Positions 17,918 to 25,796 of a DNA stretch of 64,000 nt are shown here, one piece after another. The notes under the pieces were generated by a model. That model was given only the letters and a program-made list of their open reading frames with translations. It did no database searches and was not told the DNA's origin. The translations under genes were made by a program, and so were the position numbers. The DNA is from W1P20-047 sp045118335 (GTDB lineage Bacteria; Actinomycetota; Coriobacteriia; Coriobacteriales; Eggerthellaceae), in contig JBGUXY010000075.1 in NCBI GenBank assembly GCA_045118335.1, forward strand, positions 35,564 through 99,563, written 5' to 3'. Numbering within the stretch: the stretch's first letter is position 1; each line of letters begins with the position of its first letter.

Positions 17918-18337
17918 CTAGACCAGCTTTCCGTTGCAGTGGTCGATCATATGCTGAATCATCTGGGCAATCCAGCCCCTGTGCTCGCGCTTGCGCGGGA
18001 TGAGCACGCCGTCAACCAGTTCCTGGAAGCGGAAGGTCGCCTGGTCGTAGCGCGTGACGCGTTGGGTGTCCTCGCGGGTGAGGCAGCCCTCTTCCAACTT
18101 GGCGGGGCGAAGTGCGCGCTCCATGCGGGGGTTGTACAACACGTGACAGCGACCCTTGTCGTCTTTGTATGCCACCAGCGCTTTCGCAACTCCAATCTGG
18201 TTTGCCGCAAGGCATGCGGCGTCATCGATGGAGTTGAGCGTGTCGACGAGATCTTGCGCCAGCTCGGCATCTTCAGCTGTAGCAGGCTCGCAAGGCATGG
18301 AAAGTATCGCTTCGTCGGTTACCAGTTCCTTGATCAT
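17918..18337 (-). CDS. Peptide deformylase homologue with altered catalytic motif
   Basis: A 139-residue member of the short clostridial-type deformylase group. Motif I is ACLAANQIG (41-49), motif II is EEGCLT with the metal ligand Cys85, and motif III reads HMIDH at 129-133. The two His ligands remain, but the catalytic Glu of HExxH is Met130 (codon ATG). From GAG or GAA this needs at least two base changes, so a single base-calling error is unlikely. The protein probably binds metal but should be impaired as a deformylase; another role or loss of function is possible. GGGGAG precedes the ATG at 18337. Confidence 0.82.
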   Translation of the reverse strand: MIKELVTDEAILSMPCEPATAEDAELAQDLVDTLNSIDDAACLAANQIGVAKALVAYKDDKGRCHVLYNPRMERALRPAKLEEGCLTREDTQRVTRYDQATFRFQELVDGVLIPRKREHRGWIAQMIQHMIDHCNGKLV

Positions 18338-18385
18338 GGGACTCCCCTTCGTTATCGGCAATGCGCATATGGTACCACTACCGTG

Positions 18386-18688
18386 TCAGCGGCGTGGCTT
18401 CGACGTAAGATGCCAGCCACCGCAGTACTGACAGCGATAGGTATGCAAGCCTAAAGTTCCGTGTTCGGCACACTCGCGGATGGTGGCTTCAGCCTCGCTT
18501 TTGCATGAGTAGCGGTTCTTCGATTCGCATGCCTTCTTGCGCAACGCAGCTTCCTTTTCTGCAGAGCGGTTTTCCCTGCGCTGACGCTCGCGTTCAAACG
18601 CGTCGTCCATGCCGCCAAGGCCCGCCTTGAATTCCGCGACTTGCTTTGCCCGCGCCGAACGTTTCCTGCTTCCCATGCCTGCACTCAT
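18386..18688 (-). CDS. Small basic protein with a C-terminal zinc-knuckle-like motif
   Basis: An unrecognised protein of about 100 residues. The N-terminal two thirds are highly charged and helical (RERQRRENRSAEKEAALRKK). The C-terminus, CKSEAEATIRECAEHG then YRCQYCGGWHLTSK, carries a CxxC-GGWH motif that could bind zinc with nearby Cys or His. Similar short proteins ending in CGGWHLT occur in many bacteria without a known role. The start is uncertain: the ATG at 18688 lies directly behind AGAGGGA, and the ATG at 18676 is the alternative. Confidence 0.55.
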   Translation of the reverse strand: MSAGMGSRKRSARAKQVAEFKAGLGGMDDAFERERQRRENRSAEKEAALRKKACESKNRYSCKSEAEATIRECAEHGTLGLHTYRCQYCGGWHLTSKPRR

Positions 18689-18820
18689 TCCCTCTGCGCC
18701 ACATCTTCTGCTTGCACGGGAAATGATAGCAATTCCGGTCAAGAGCAAGTTGCGCAACCAGGTTATTTCCCGTTTCGCTATACTAACGCCCAATGAAAGC
18801 ACCAAAGCAAGGAGCACGCT

Positions 18821-20017
18821 ATGTTTTGCAGAAACTGCGGCGAGGCGGCCAAAGATGCAGACGTTTACTGCCGCGCATGTGGCGCAGCGCTAAACCCCGA
18901 GGAAGAGCTGGGGCAATCTGCCGTAACGCCGGAAAACCTGACCCCCGAAACCACTACTTCCGAAGCCAGCGCTCCCGCCTCCGAAAACGAGACGGCGGCA
19001 CATACGAAAAAGCCGCATCGAGGGCGTATCGTGGCCATACTCGCCGCCGCCATCGTAGCTCTCTTGGCAATAGGTGCAGCCTTCGTGTTCCTGCATGGCA
19101 ACGGCCAAAATCAAACGCACACGATGTATTTCCACCTGAATTCTGATGTTGATTACGGAAAAGACGACTCCCCCATTCCGGTGCGTGTACACGGTGTGCA
19201 GTCGTCGGGCGAGGATTACGATACCGTCGAGTTCGTGACTGCCGACGACGAAGCGATAGAGGTTCCCACTGGCAGCTACGTCTTCACCATCGCGGCGTCG
19301 CCTTTGATGTCGACTGGCGAACTGCTCGACGTCACCGGCCAGGATTACCAGGTATACGTGGAATCCGACACCGATGAGGAAACCATCGAAACCAGCACGC
19401 TAGCCGTCATCGACCCGGCGGACGTGACCGACGAGATGCTCGAACAGGCACACGAATACGCGCTCCAATCTGGGTTCGAGCAAGCTGACGACCTGTACGA
19501 CCTCGCCGTGCAGACCCGCGACGAAGCCGTGGCAGAGCGGGTTGCGGCCGAGGAAGAAGCCGCGCGCCAGGCTGAAGAGGAAGCAGCTCGCCAGGCGGCC
19601 GAGGAGGAAGCAGCTCGCCAGGCAGCCGAGGAGGAAGCCGCGCGCCAGGCTGCCGAGGAGGAAGCCGCGCGCCAGGCTGCCGAAGCCGCAGCATCGCATG
19701 ACAATCTCACGGGCACCTATGGCGGAAGCGGAGGGATGGCTCCCAACGCCTTCACCGCAGCTTCGCTCAGCGATACCGAGCTTTCGGTGACGGGCGACCT
19801 CCAAGAGGTCATCGATGGCAGCTTTAGCGGTTCTGTCGGCAACAAGACCTGGGTGTTCGCCGTAAACGAAAACACCGAATTCGGATACGCGATGTACGAT
19901 GGCTTCCATGCGCAATCACGCGAGGAGTTCGCTTCGACTTTCGAGAGCCTGAACTTCCCCGGGCTGACCCTCGTGATCGAGGACGGTGTCGTCACGCGCG
20001 CCTACACAGGGTCCTAG
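18821..20017 (+). CDS. Zinc-ribbon membrane-anchored protein with an Ala/Glu-rich coiled-coil repeat
   Basis: A 398-residue protein of unknown function. It starts with a zinc ribbon (FCRNCGEAAKDADVYCRACG; Cys 3, 6, 17, 20), then a Ser/Thr/Glu-rich linker, one membrane helix (about 66-90) and an extracytoplasmic part. That part contains a beta-rich domain, an acidic helical segment with five copies of AEEEAARQ(A) at about 243-286, and a C-terminal domain (about 295-398). Zinc ribbon plus membrane helix plus extracellular domain is a recurrent layout in Gram-positive envelope proteins. AAGGAG lies 7 nt before the ATG. Confidence 0.8.
   Translation: MFCRNCGEAAKDADVYCRACGAALNPEEELGQSAVTPENLTPETTTSEASAPASENETAAHTKKPHRGRIVAILAAAIVALLAIGAAFVFLHGNGQNQTHTMYFHLNSDVDYGKDDSPIPVRVHGVQSSGEDYDTVEFVTADDEAIEVPTGSYVFTIAASPLMSTGELLDVTGQDYQVYVESDTDEETIETSTLAVIDPADVTDEMLEQAHEYALQSGFEQADDLYDLAVQTRDEAVAERVAAEEEAARQAEEEAARQAAEEEAARQAAEEEAARQAAEEEAARQAAEAAASHDNLTGTYGGSGGMAPNAFTAASLSDTELSVTGDLQEVIDGSFSGSVGNKTWVFAVNENTEFGYAMYDGFHAQSREEFASTFESLNFPGLTLVIEDGVVTRAYTGS
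19547..19684 (+). repeat. Five tandem copies of a 24-27-bp coding repeat
   Basis: The repeat encodes AEEEAARQ followed in later copies by Ala. The last three copies are nearly identical at DNA level (GCCGAGGAGGAAGC core), so copy number may vary between strains by slippage or recombination. The reading frame is kept because the unit is a multiple of three. Confidence 0.85.
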
Positions 20018-20074
20018 CACATGTCGGCATAGCGGATGCCACCTGAGTGCGAGACGATTCGCCATTATCTGACG

Positions 20075-20131
20075 TTCACGACGGTTCTGCGCGAGCCAAC
20101 CGCGGTTTGCCAAGCGAAGAACCGTCGTGAA
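20075..20131. repeat. 14-bp inverted repeat with an internal palindrome
   Basis: TTCACGACGGTTCT at 20075-20088 pairs perfectly with AGAACCGTCGTGAA at 20118-20131. The 29-nt loop contains the palindrome AACCGCGGTT. It lies between convergent genes but has no T-tract on either side, so it may not be a simple terminator. Confidence 0.7.
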
Positions 20132-20284
20132 ACGCCTATCCATATGGTTTAACGTGGTAAAAGCGATTCGTTGTCTTCTTTTTCGCCTAAGGCCTCGCGC
20201 AGAGCCATCCAACTACATCGGGCAAAGCGGGCAGACAGCTTGGAGCGCAGCAGAAAACTCCAGCTGCGTTAGCCCGTGCGGCGA

Positions 20285-21511
20285 TTACAGGGATGCCACG
20301 AAATCAAGGCCGTCTTCCCCTACCGCTGCGCGCATCGCGCCTTCAGTCTCTGCGTCGCCGAAGTGCCACCATTCGCTGGCAAGCTCAGAGAAACCCGCTT
20401 GGCGAAACGCCGCATGCAGGGCCATGCACGCGTCGTTGCCCGCTACGGCATCGCAAAAGGCATCAGGGGTGATGGAAGCGGAATCGATGGGTGCGAAGGC
20501 AAGATGCCCCGATGCGTCGAAAGCATCGAAGCTCGAGGGCATGGGCAGCGGGTTACCCTCCATGTCGCATACCCCTACGTCCAGATCGGTTCCGTAGTTG
20601 TGTCCCGAAGCGCCCTGCGCTACATACCAGCCCATGGACCACTCTCCCAATACAGCAGCGATATCGGGGTTTTCCACATACGCCCGAGAGAACGCATCCG
20701 AAAGCTGCCACTGCGCCGTCATGGGACGGTATGCATCGAAGACGAGCAGACGGTAGCCTTGACCTGCAAGGGTACCGCAGGCGGCCCGGGCTTTTAGCAT
20801 GGTCTGGTAAGCGCACGGCACCACGAACTCTTCTCGGTTCAAGTAAGCGTCGACCTGCTTTCCATCGACGTATCCTTCCAACCGCTGACCGGTGATTCCT
20901 GGAATTTCCATTCCCGCACAATTGCTCGTTGCCGCATAGGCATAGACCTCGTCATAGCACGCTTCGGGCAGCACGTCGGGCAGGTTCACCAGCAGTACCG
21001 ACACATCGACCACGTGGCACGCGCCATCGTATTCCACGACGGCATAGCCCCACTCGGCAGCAGGCAGCTCGCCGTCAAGCTGCGATTGCTCCTGTTCGGA
21101 CACAGGCTCGCCCGACCGATGTGCCGAAACGTCCAAATCGGGCAGAAGGCGCAACTGCACCGGCACGCCAGCCGGGACGCCGTCTGCGGGTATGGCCAGC
21201 CATCCCGTCGGGTAGGTTGCGGGCGCGTCGGGTTCAGCTGAGTCGGGCGTGGATGGGCAACCAGATGGGGCGCCTTTGTCAACCGCTTCGGCATCGGGCG
21301 CTTCTTCGACCCCGTCGCGGGGTTTTCCAGGCGTTGTCGATTCCCGTGCGCCAGGCTCCTCGGCAGCCGAAGGCGCTTGTTGCGAAGGCGGTTGCGAATC
21401 GACCTCCGGTGACGGTGCGAACGAACACCCATGCAGCGCCATCATGCAAGCCAGGCACAGCATCAATGTCATAACCGTACGTGTGGGGCTGGCTTTCACC
21501 TTGCTCGTCAT
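20285..21511 (-). CDS. VanX-like D-Ala-D-Ala dipeptidase family lipoprotein (M15D)
   Basis: A 408-residue secreted lipoprotein. The signal peptide ends in a lipobox with Cys29 (MMALHGC), followed by a Pro/Ser/Glu-rich linker to about residue 100. The C-terminal 200 residues carry the M15D zinc peptidase motifs: LLVFDAYRP, SGHNYGTDLD (His and Asp ligands) and SEWWHF (catalytic Glu and third His). Such enzymes cleave D-Ala-D-Ala dipeptides or peptidoglycan stems; an extracytoplasmic form points to wall turnover rather than cytosolic vancomycin resistance. The ATG at 21511 has AGGTG 5 nt upstream. Confidence 0.88.
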   Translation of the reverse strand: MTSKVKASPTRTVMTLMLCLACMMALHGCSFAPSPEVDSQPPSQQAPSAAEEPGARESTTPGKPRDGVEEAPDAEAVDKGAPSGCPSTPDSAEPDAPATYPTGWLAIPADGVPAGVPVQLRLLPDLDVSAHRSGEPVSEQEQSQLDGELPAAEWGYAVVEYDGACHVVDVSVLLVNLPDVLPEACYDEVYAYAATSNCAGMEIPGITGQRLEGYVDGKQVDAYLNREEFVVPCAYQTMLKARAACGTLAGQGYRLLVFDAYRPMTAQWQLSDAFSRAYVENPDIAAVLGEWSMGWYVAQGASGHNYGTDLDVGVCDMEGNPLPMPSSFDAFDASGHLAFAPIDSASITPDAFCDAVAGNDACMALHAAFRQAGFSELASEWWHFGDAETEGAMRAAVGEDGLDFVASL

Positions 21512-21826
21512 CGTGCACCTATCTGCGATGTAACTGTTGCCGTCATCTGATACTACCAGGAATCGCCCGTCCTGCATAAGCAGGTAGGTTCAAGACGGGT
21601 GTTTCCAGATACTCCATTGCGCCACCATGGCCCTACCTTACGAGAGCAAGCAACAAGACAGCGCGATGGAATCCTCCACTCGAAACGAGCTTTCAGGGAG
21701 TCGGCAAGAAACGTCCGGCCTCGCATCGCTCGTTAAACCACCCAAAACGGACAGCACCGCACATGACATGGACATGCATCATTGGTATGCTTTCCATGTT
21801 GACCAGATACAGGCAGAGGAGAAGGC
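21512..21826. other. Divergent intergenic region
   Basis: This region of 315 bp lies between the VanX-like gene (minus) and the flavoprotein gene (plus). It holds a short hairpin (CCTGCATAAGCAGG) and presumably both promoters; no coding signal was found. Confidence 0.45.
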
Positions 21827-23203
21827 GTGGATTTCGACATCATCATCGTGGGAGCAGGGCCCGGTGGCATATACGCGGCATACGAACTGGGAAAGCTTTG
21901 TCCCGACCTGCAAATCGCAATGTTCGAAAGCGGCAACGAGCTCGACAAGCGACATTGCCCCATCGACGGCGACAAGGTGAAAGCTTGCATCAACTGCAAG
22001 AGCTGCTCGATCATGAGCGGTTTCGGTGGTGCTGGCGCGTTTTCCGACGGCAAGTACAACATCACGAACGATTTCGGCGGCACGCTGCACGAATACGTCG
22101 GCAAGTCCGAGGCTATCCAGCTGATGAGATACGTGGATGACGTGAACCTGGAGCATGGCGGCGCGGGGACGAAGCTTTATTCCACCGCCGACACGCACCT
22201 GAAGAAGACGTGCATGGAAAACAAGCTGATGCTTCTTGACGCGCAAGTCCGCCATCTGGGAACCGACGTGAACTACGTGGTGCTCGAAAACCTCTACCGA
22301 AAGCTCGAGGGGCAGGTGACGTTTTACTTCCACACGTCCGTGCAAAACATCGAATGCATCGATGGCGGCTATCGCATCCACGTGAAGGATAAGGCTTTCA
22401 CTTGCAAATACTGCATCGTTTCGGTTGGCCGCAGCGGCAGCAAGTGGATGGAGGCCACCTGTCGGGAACTGGGCATCCCCACGGAATCGAACCGGGTCGA
22501 CATCGGCGTGCGCGTGGAGCTGCCCTACGAGCTGTTCAGCCACCTGACCGACGAGCTCTACGAAAGCAAGATCGTCTACCGCACCGAGAAGTTCGAGGAC
22601 CGCGTGCGCACCTTCTGCATGAACCCGCGCGGCATCGTGGTGAGCGAAAACACCAACGGCATTATCACGGTGAACGGTCACAGCTACGAGGACCCGGCGC
22701 GGCAGACGGGCAACACCAACTTCGCCCTGCTGGTGAGCAAGCACTTCAGCGAACCGTTCAAGGACAGCAACGGCTACGGGGAGAGCATCGCGCGCCTTTC
22801 CAACATGCTGGGCGGAGGCGTGATCGTCCAGCGATTCGGCGACCTGATACGTGGCCGCCGCAGTACTCCCGACCGCATCCGCGACGGCTTCGTAACGCCT
22901 ACGCTGAAAGCCGAGCCAGGAGACTTGAGCCTGGTGCTGCCCAAGCGGATCTTAGACGGCATCATCGAGATGATCTACGCCCTGGACAAGATTGCCCCAG
23001 GTACGGCCAACGACGACACGCTGCTCTACGGCGTCGAGGTAAAGTTTTACAACATGCACGTGAAGCTCGATAAGAACTTGGAGTCGAAGCATCCGGGACT
23101 CTATGTTATCGGCGACTGCAGCGGCGTCACGCATTCGCTTTCGCATGCCTCTGCCAGCGGTGTTCATGTAGCCCGGCACATCGTCGCCTCGCAAGGCAAC
23201 TAA
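21827..23203 (+). CDS. FAD-dependent dehydrogenase, COG2509-like
   Basis: A 458-residue flavoprotein. The N-terminal dinucleotide-binding fold has IIVGAGPGGIYAAYEL (about 6-21), a Cys-containing segment CINCKSCSIMSGFGGAGAFS and a C-terminal FAD-contacting motif YVIGDCSGVTHSLSHASASG. This is the pattern of uncharacterised COG2509 FAD dehydrogenases rather than of a named pathway enzyme; the substrate is unknown. The GTG start has GAGGAG 6 nt upstream. It is not clearly linked in an operon to either neighbour. Confidence 0.82.
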   Translation: MDFDIIIVGAGPGGIYAAYELGKLCPDLQIAMFESGNELDKRHCPIDGDKVKACINCKSCSIMSGFGGAGAFSDGKYNITNDFGGTLHEYVGKSEAIQLMRYVDDVNLEHGGAGTKLYSTADTHLKKTCMENKLMLLDAQVRHLGTDVNYVVLENLYRKLEGQVTFYFHTSVQNIECIDGGYRIHVKDKAFTCKYCIVSVGRSGSKWMEATCRELGIPTESNRVDIGVRVELPYELFSHLTDELYESKIVYRTEKFEDRVRTFCMNPRGIVVSENTNGIITVNGHSYEDPARQTGNTNFALLVSKHFSEPFKDSNGYGESIARLSNMLGGGVIVQRFGDLIRGRRSTPDRIRDGFVTPTLKAEPGDLSLVLPKRILDGIIEMIYALDKIAPGTANDDTLLYGVEVKFYNMHVKLDKNLESKHPGLYVIGDCSGVTHSLSHASASGVHVARHIVASQGN

Positions 23204-23621
23204 ATAGACGGGGGCATACCGCACCGACGGGACAAGCAAAATCGCTCCTCAACTGTCACATCAAGCGCAGGGGTGAAGGAGGCAGCAGCTTTCCACCGCC
23301 TGGCGGAAAGCCCCGATGCGACAAGCGAGCCGAGCCTAAGCTGCCACATCGCTGCGAAGCGGGAGCGTCGAGGAGCGGCGTGCTTGGCGCATGCAGCACT
23401 GGAGGAGGCGCCTGAAACCGAGCCTTGGCGCCGGCCCGAGGAGACGATGTCACCTCGGAGGCTTTTTGCATGGCAGCGATAGTTGCAAATGATGATCTCG
23501 AAGACAAAAGCCGTAACAGACTGCGTACACCGAACAACAAGACAACTATGACGTAACAGCGTGTAACCAACCCTTGATTCAATAGAGCTGCCAGGCACGG
23601 AAGGGCCGCCCAGATGGGACC
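23204..23621. other. Non-coding region, possibly structured RNA
   Basis: About 420 bp without a supportable gene. On the plus strand it contains a hairpin with GCTTTCC and GGAAAGC arms near 23290-23320. A terminator-like stem (CCGAGG with CCTCGG) followed by AGGCTTTTT ends near 23466. It could be a small RNA or leader, or merely the flavoprotein terminator. I did not recognise an Rfam family. Confidence 0.35.
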
Positions 23622-24131
23622 CTAGATATTCACGGTGAAGGTCTTCGTCTGGTTGACCAGGTCGATTTTCAGCTGGAGGTCGGATATGCGTTCGGCTACT
23701 TCCTGGTAGTCGCGCTCGGCCTGCGCGATGTCGTAGTTCGCGTAGCGGTACTCGACGATGTTTCGCGCCGAGCGGTAGCCTTCCTGGACGCGGGCCTTCG
23801 GCAGGTTGGTGCGCAGCGAGTGCAGGCGGTACAGCTCGCCGGAAAGCTGGGCCAGCACGACGAGTGCCTCGTCGATGGTCATGTCGCTGTCGGGCAGCAT
23901 GGTGTGAGCGTTGAAGAGGTGCAGCTCGTGACGCAGCTTGCGCACGGTCGCGTCGATTTCCGCGATCTTCTCACGCGTGCCGGCGTAATCGTAGATCGGC
24001 GGCTCTTCCTGTTCACCCATCGCCAGCACGTAGGTGCTGGTCTCGTCCTCGCGACGAACCAAGTAGTCTTTCTGGTCGGACAGCTTGCGCAGATACTTGT
24101 TTGCGCTCGCCGAAGTGAAGGTTGTTTCCAT
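23622..24131 (-). CDS. DIP1984-like coiled-coil protein
   Basis: A 169-residue, highly helical cytosolic protein: YLRKLSDQKDYLVRREDE at the N-terminus and DYQEVAERISDLQLKIDLVN near the end. The layout of two antiparallel helices with a central NAHTMLPDSDMTIDEAL segment resembles the DIP1984/septicolysin family, which has no established function. GAGGAGA lies 7 nt before the ATG at 24131; the frame is open further upstream but lacks a ribosome site. Confidence 0.65.
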   Translation of the reverse strand: METTFTSASANKYLRKLSDQKDYLVRREDETSTYVLAMGEQEEPPIYDYAGTREKIAEIDATVRKLRHELHLFNAHTMLPDSDMTIDEALVVLAQLSGELYRLHSLRTNLPKARVQEGYRSARNIVEYRYANYDIAQAERDYQEVAERISDLQLKIDLVNQTKTFTVNI

Positions 24132-24471
24132 GTAAACGTCTCCTCTCCCATCGGGGTAGTCGGACCTGTAGGCGCCTGCCTGCTCGTGTGAATCTTTTTT
24201 GGGGGTTTGTATGGGCGAAAGGATACGCCGCCGCGGCTTCCGAGGAAAGATGGACAAACATGAATCGCCGCAATATATTGAGGATGTATCTTGGTTTTAG
24301 CAGCTTGCCAGCAGAATCGTTTCTAGCGCATGCGTAGCGTAACCGCATAAGACATAATCGGGGGAAGCTGCTGTGCATTTTGCATTCGTATTGGCAGCTC
24401 AGATACGCACACCTGATACATTACGCGTATCTAGGCGCTGAGAGGCTGATCCAGCCATCGGAAGGGGCCAT
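24132..24471. other. Divergent intergenic region
   Basis: About 340 bp, relatively A+T-rich (for example CAATATATTGAGGATG near 24275), between the DIP1984-like gene and the WYL regulator. Probably two promoters; no gene seen. Confidence 0.45.
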
Positions 24472-25650
24472 ATGACCATGAGGGAAGAACGAGCGCACGA
24501 TCTGGCATCTATGCTCGAAGACGAAATGGATGCGGGTAACGCCCGCAAGCGGCTGCTGTGCGTAGCCGAAATGCTTAGGGCACTCACCGACAGCGAGCAT
24601 GCTTTGAGCAACGCCGAAATCCGCGCAGTGCTGGCGGCGAAGTTCGGCCCTGATTGCGCACCCGCGGAAAACACCATCAACGAAGACATCCGCGCGATCC
24701 GCGAAAGCGGCTGCCTGGGATTGCGGGTACATACCGGACCGTCGGGCACTTGGTGTGAAAACGAGCGACTCAGCCCCGCTAACGTGCGGTTGATGCTCAA
24801 CGCGGTCCAGGCGTCGCGCTTTTTAACCCAGCAGCAAAGCTGCGAACTGCAAGAGGGGCTCTTCGGCCTGGTATCCCGCTACCAGGAAGACGACCTGGTG
24901 GGCGAAGTGCTCGTCGACCAACGCGTGCTCCAAGGCTACCAGGAGGTGTTCGACACGTGCGATATCATCGCGCAGGCCCTGAAAACGGACAGGAAGGTGG
25001 AATTCAAGTACGCCTACAGCGATTTCGCGGGTAAGCCCGTGGCCCTGCCTGGCGACGACGGATCAATCGTGCGCATCGAAACGCCCATCGCCTTGCTGTT
25101 CTCGGGTGACAACTACTACCTGGAATCGTACAGCGAGCCAGCGTGGCGTCATGGCTTCAACCTCACACGCAGCCGCGTGGACCGCATGTACGACGTGCGT
25201 GTCTCTAGCGAAAAGGCCCTGCATACACGCGAGGTCTACAACGCCAAGCGCAGCGCCGGCAAGCGCCTGCGAGAGGGGTTCCAGATGCTGTTCGGCAAAT
25301 CGCGCGCACTGTTCCTACGCGTACGGGCCGACAAGACCAACGAGATGTTCGACCGTTTCGGATTCGGCCTCTCCTTCGGCGATTTCGATGGCGAGGTAGG
25401 CAGCGTGGACACGACAGGCGTGACCTTCGTGCGCATTGCCCAAACCCCTACGTTCTACCGCTGGCTGATGGGCATGCAGGGCGGCGTGATCCTACAGCGA
25501 CCCAACAGCGACATGTGGGTGCGCTCGGGCCCATGGTCCAAGCGCGTAAAGGACATTTCGTTTAGCCAACTGGTCGAAGACTACCAAGAGGTTTCGTCAG
25601 GCTACCGAGCGTATGTTGAAACAGCGCTGCGCTCCATAGACGATGCCTGA
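24472..25650 (+). CDS. WYL-domain transcriptional regulator
   Basis: A 392-residue regulator. The N-terminal third is a winged helix (CVAEMLRALTDSEHALSNAE, then NTINEDIRAIRESG). The middle contains the WYL fold (KVEFKYAYSDFAGKP, then DNYYLESYSEPAWRHGFNL), and a WCX-like C-terminal extension follows from about residue 270. WYL proteins sense nucleic acids or nucleotides and control DNA repair, defence or metabolism; no target gene lies next to it. AAGGGG sits just upstream of the ATG. Confidence 0.85.
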   Translation: MTMREERAHDLASMLEDEMDAGNARKRLLCVAEMLRALTDSEHALSNAEIRAVLAAKFGPDCAPAENTINEDIRAIRESGCLGLRVHTGPSGTWCENERLSPANVRLMLNAVQASRFLTQQQSCELQEGLFGLVSRYQEDDLVGEVLVDQRVLQGYQEVFDTCDIIAQALKTDRKVEFKYAYSDFAGKPVALPGDDGSIVRIETPIALLFSGDNYYLESYSEPAWRHGFNLTRSRVDRMYDVRVSSEKALHTREVYNAKRSAGKRLREGFQMLFGKSRALFLRVRADKTNEMFDRFGFGLSFGDFDGEVGSVDTTGVTFVRIAQTPTFYRWLMGMQGGVILQRPNSDMWVRSGPWSKRVKDISFSQLVEDYQEVSSGYRAYVETALRSIDDA

Positions 25651-25732
25651 TGTGCCATGTCTTTCCCCGAAAGCATGTTCTCGGCTCAAATCTTGCCATC
25701 ATGGATGCATTTGCGCTGCGAATCAGGCACTT

Positions 25733-25752
25733 ATGTGCCTGAAAACAACTCC
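25733..25752. terminator. Hairpin between convergent genes, probable terminator
   Basis: TCAGGCAC and GTGCCTGA flank a 4-nt loop, between the WYL gene and the transporter gene that converge here. A-rich sequence follows on the plus strand and a short T-rich stretch on the minus strand. Confidence 0.55.
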
Positions 25753-25796
25753 TCAACTGCAATTCCACGCATCTTGGGCACTCCCGCTCCACAAGA

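Noticed and set aside
23255..23320. Signal recognition particle RNA or RNase P RNA
   Set aside because: AAGGAGGCAGCAGC looked like the SRP domain IV motif, but the flanks cannot pair, and no RNase P conserved boxes are present.
24258..24471. N-terminal extension or leader gene near the WYL regulator
   Set aside because: No open frame with a ribosome site could be found; treated as promoter DNA.
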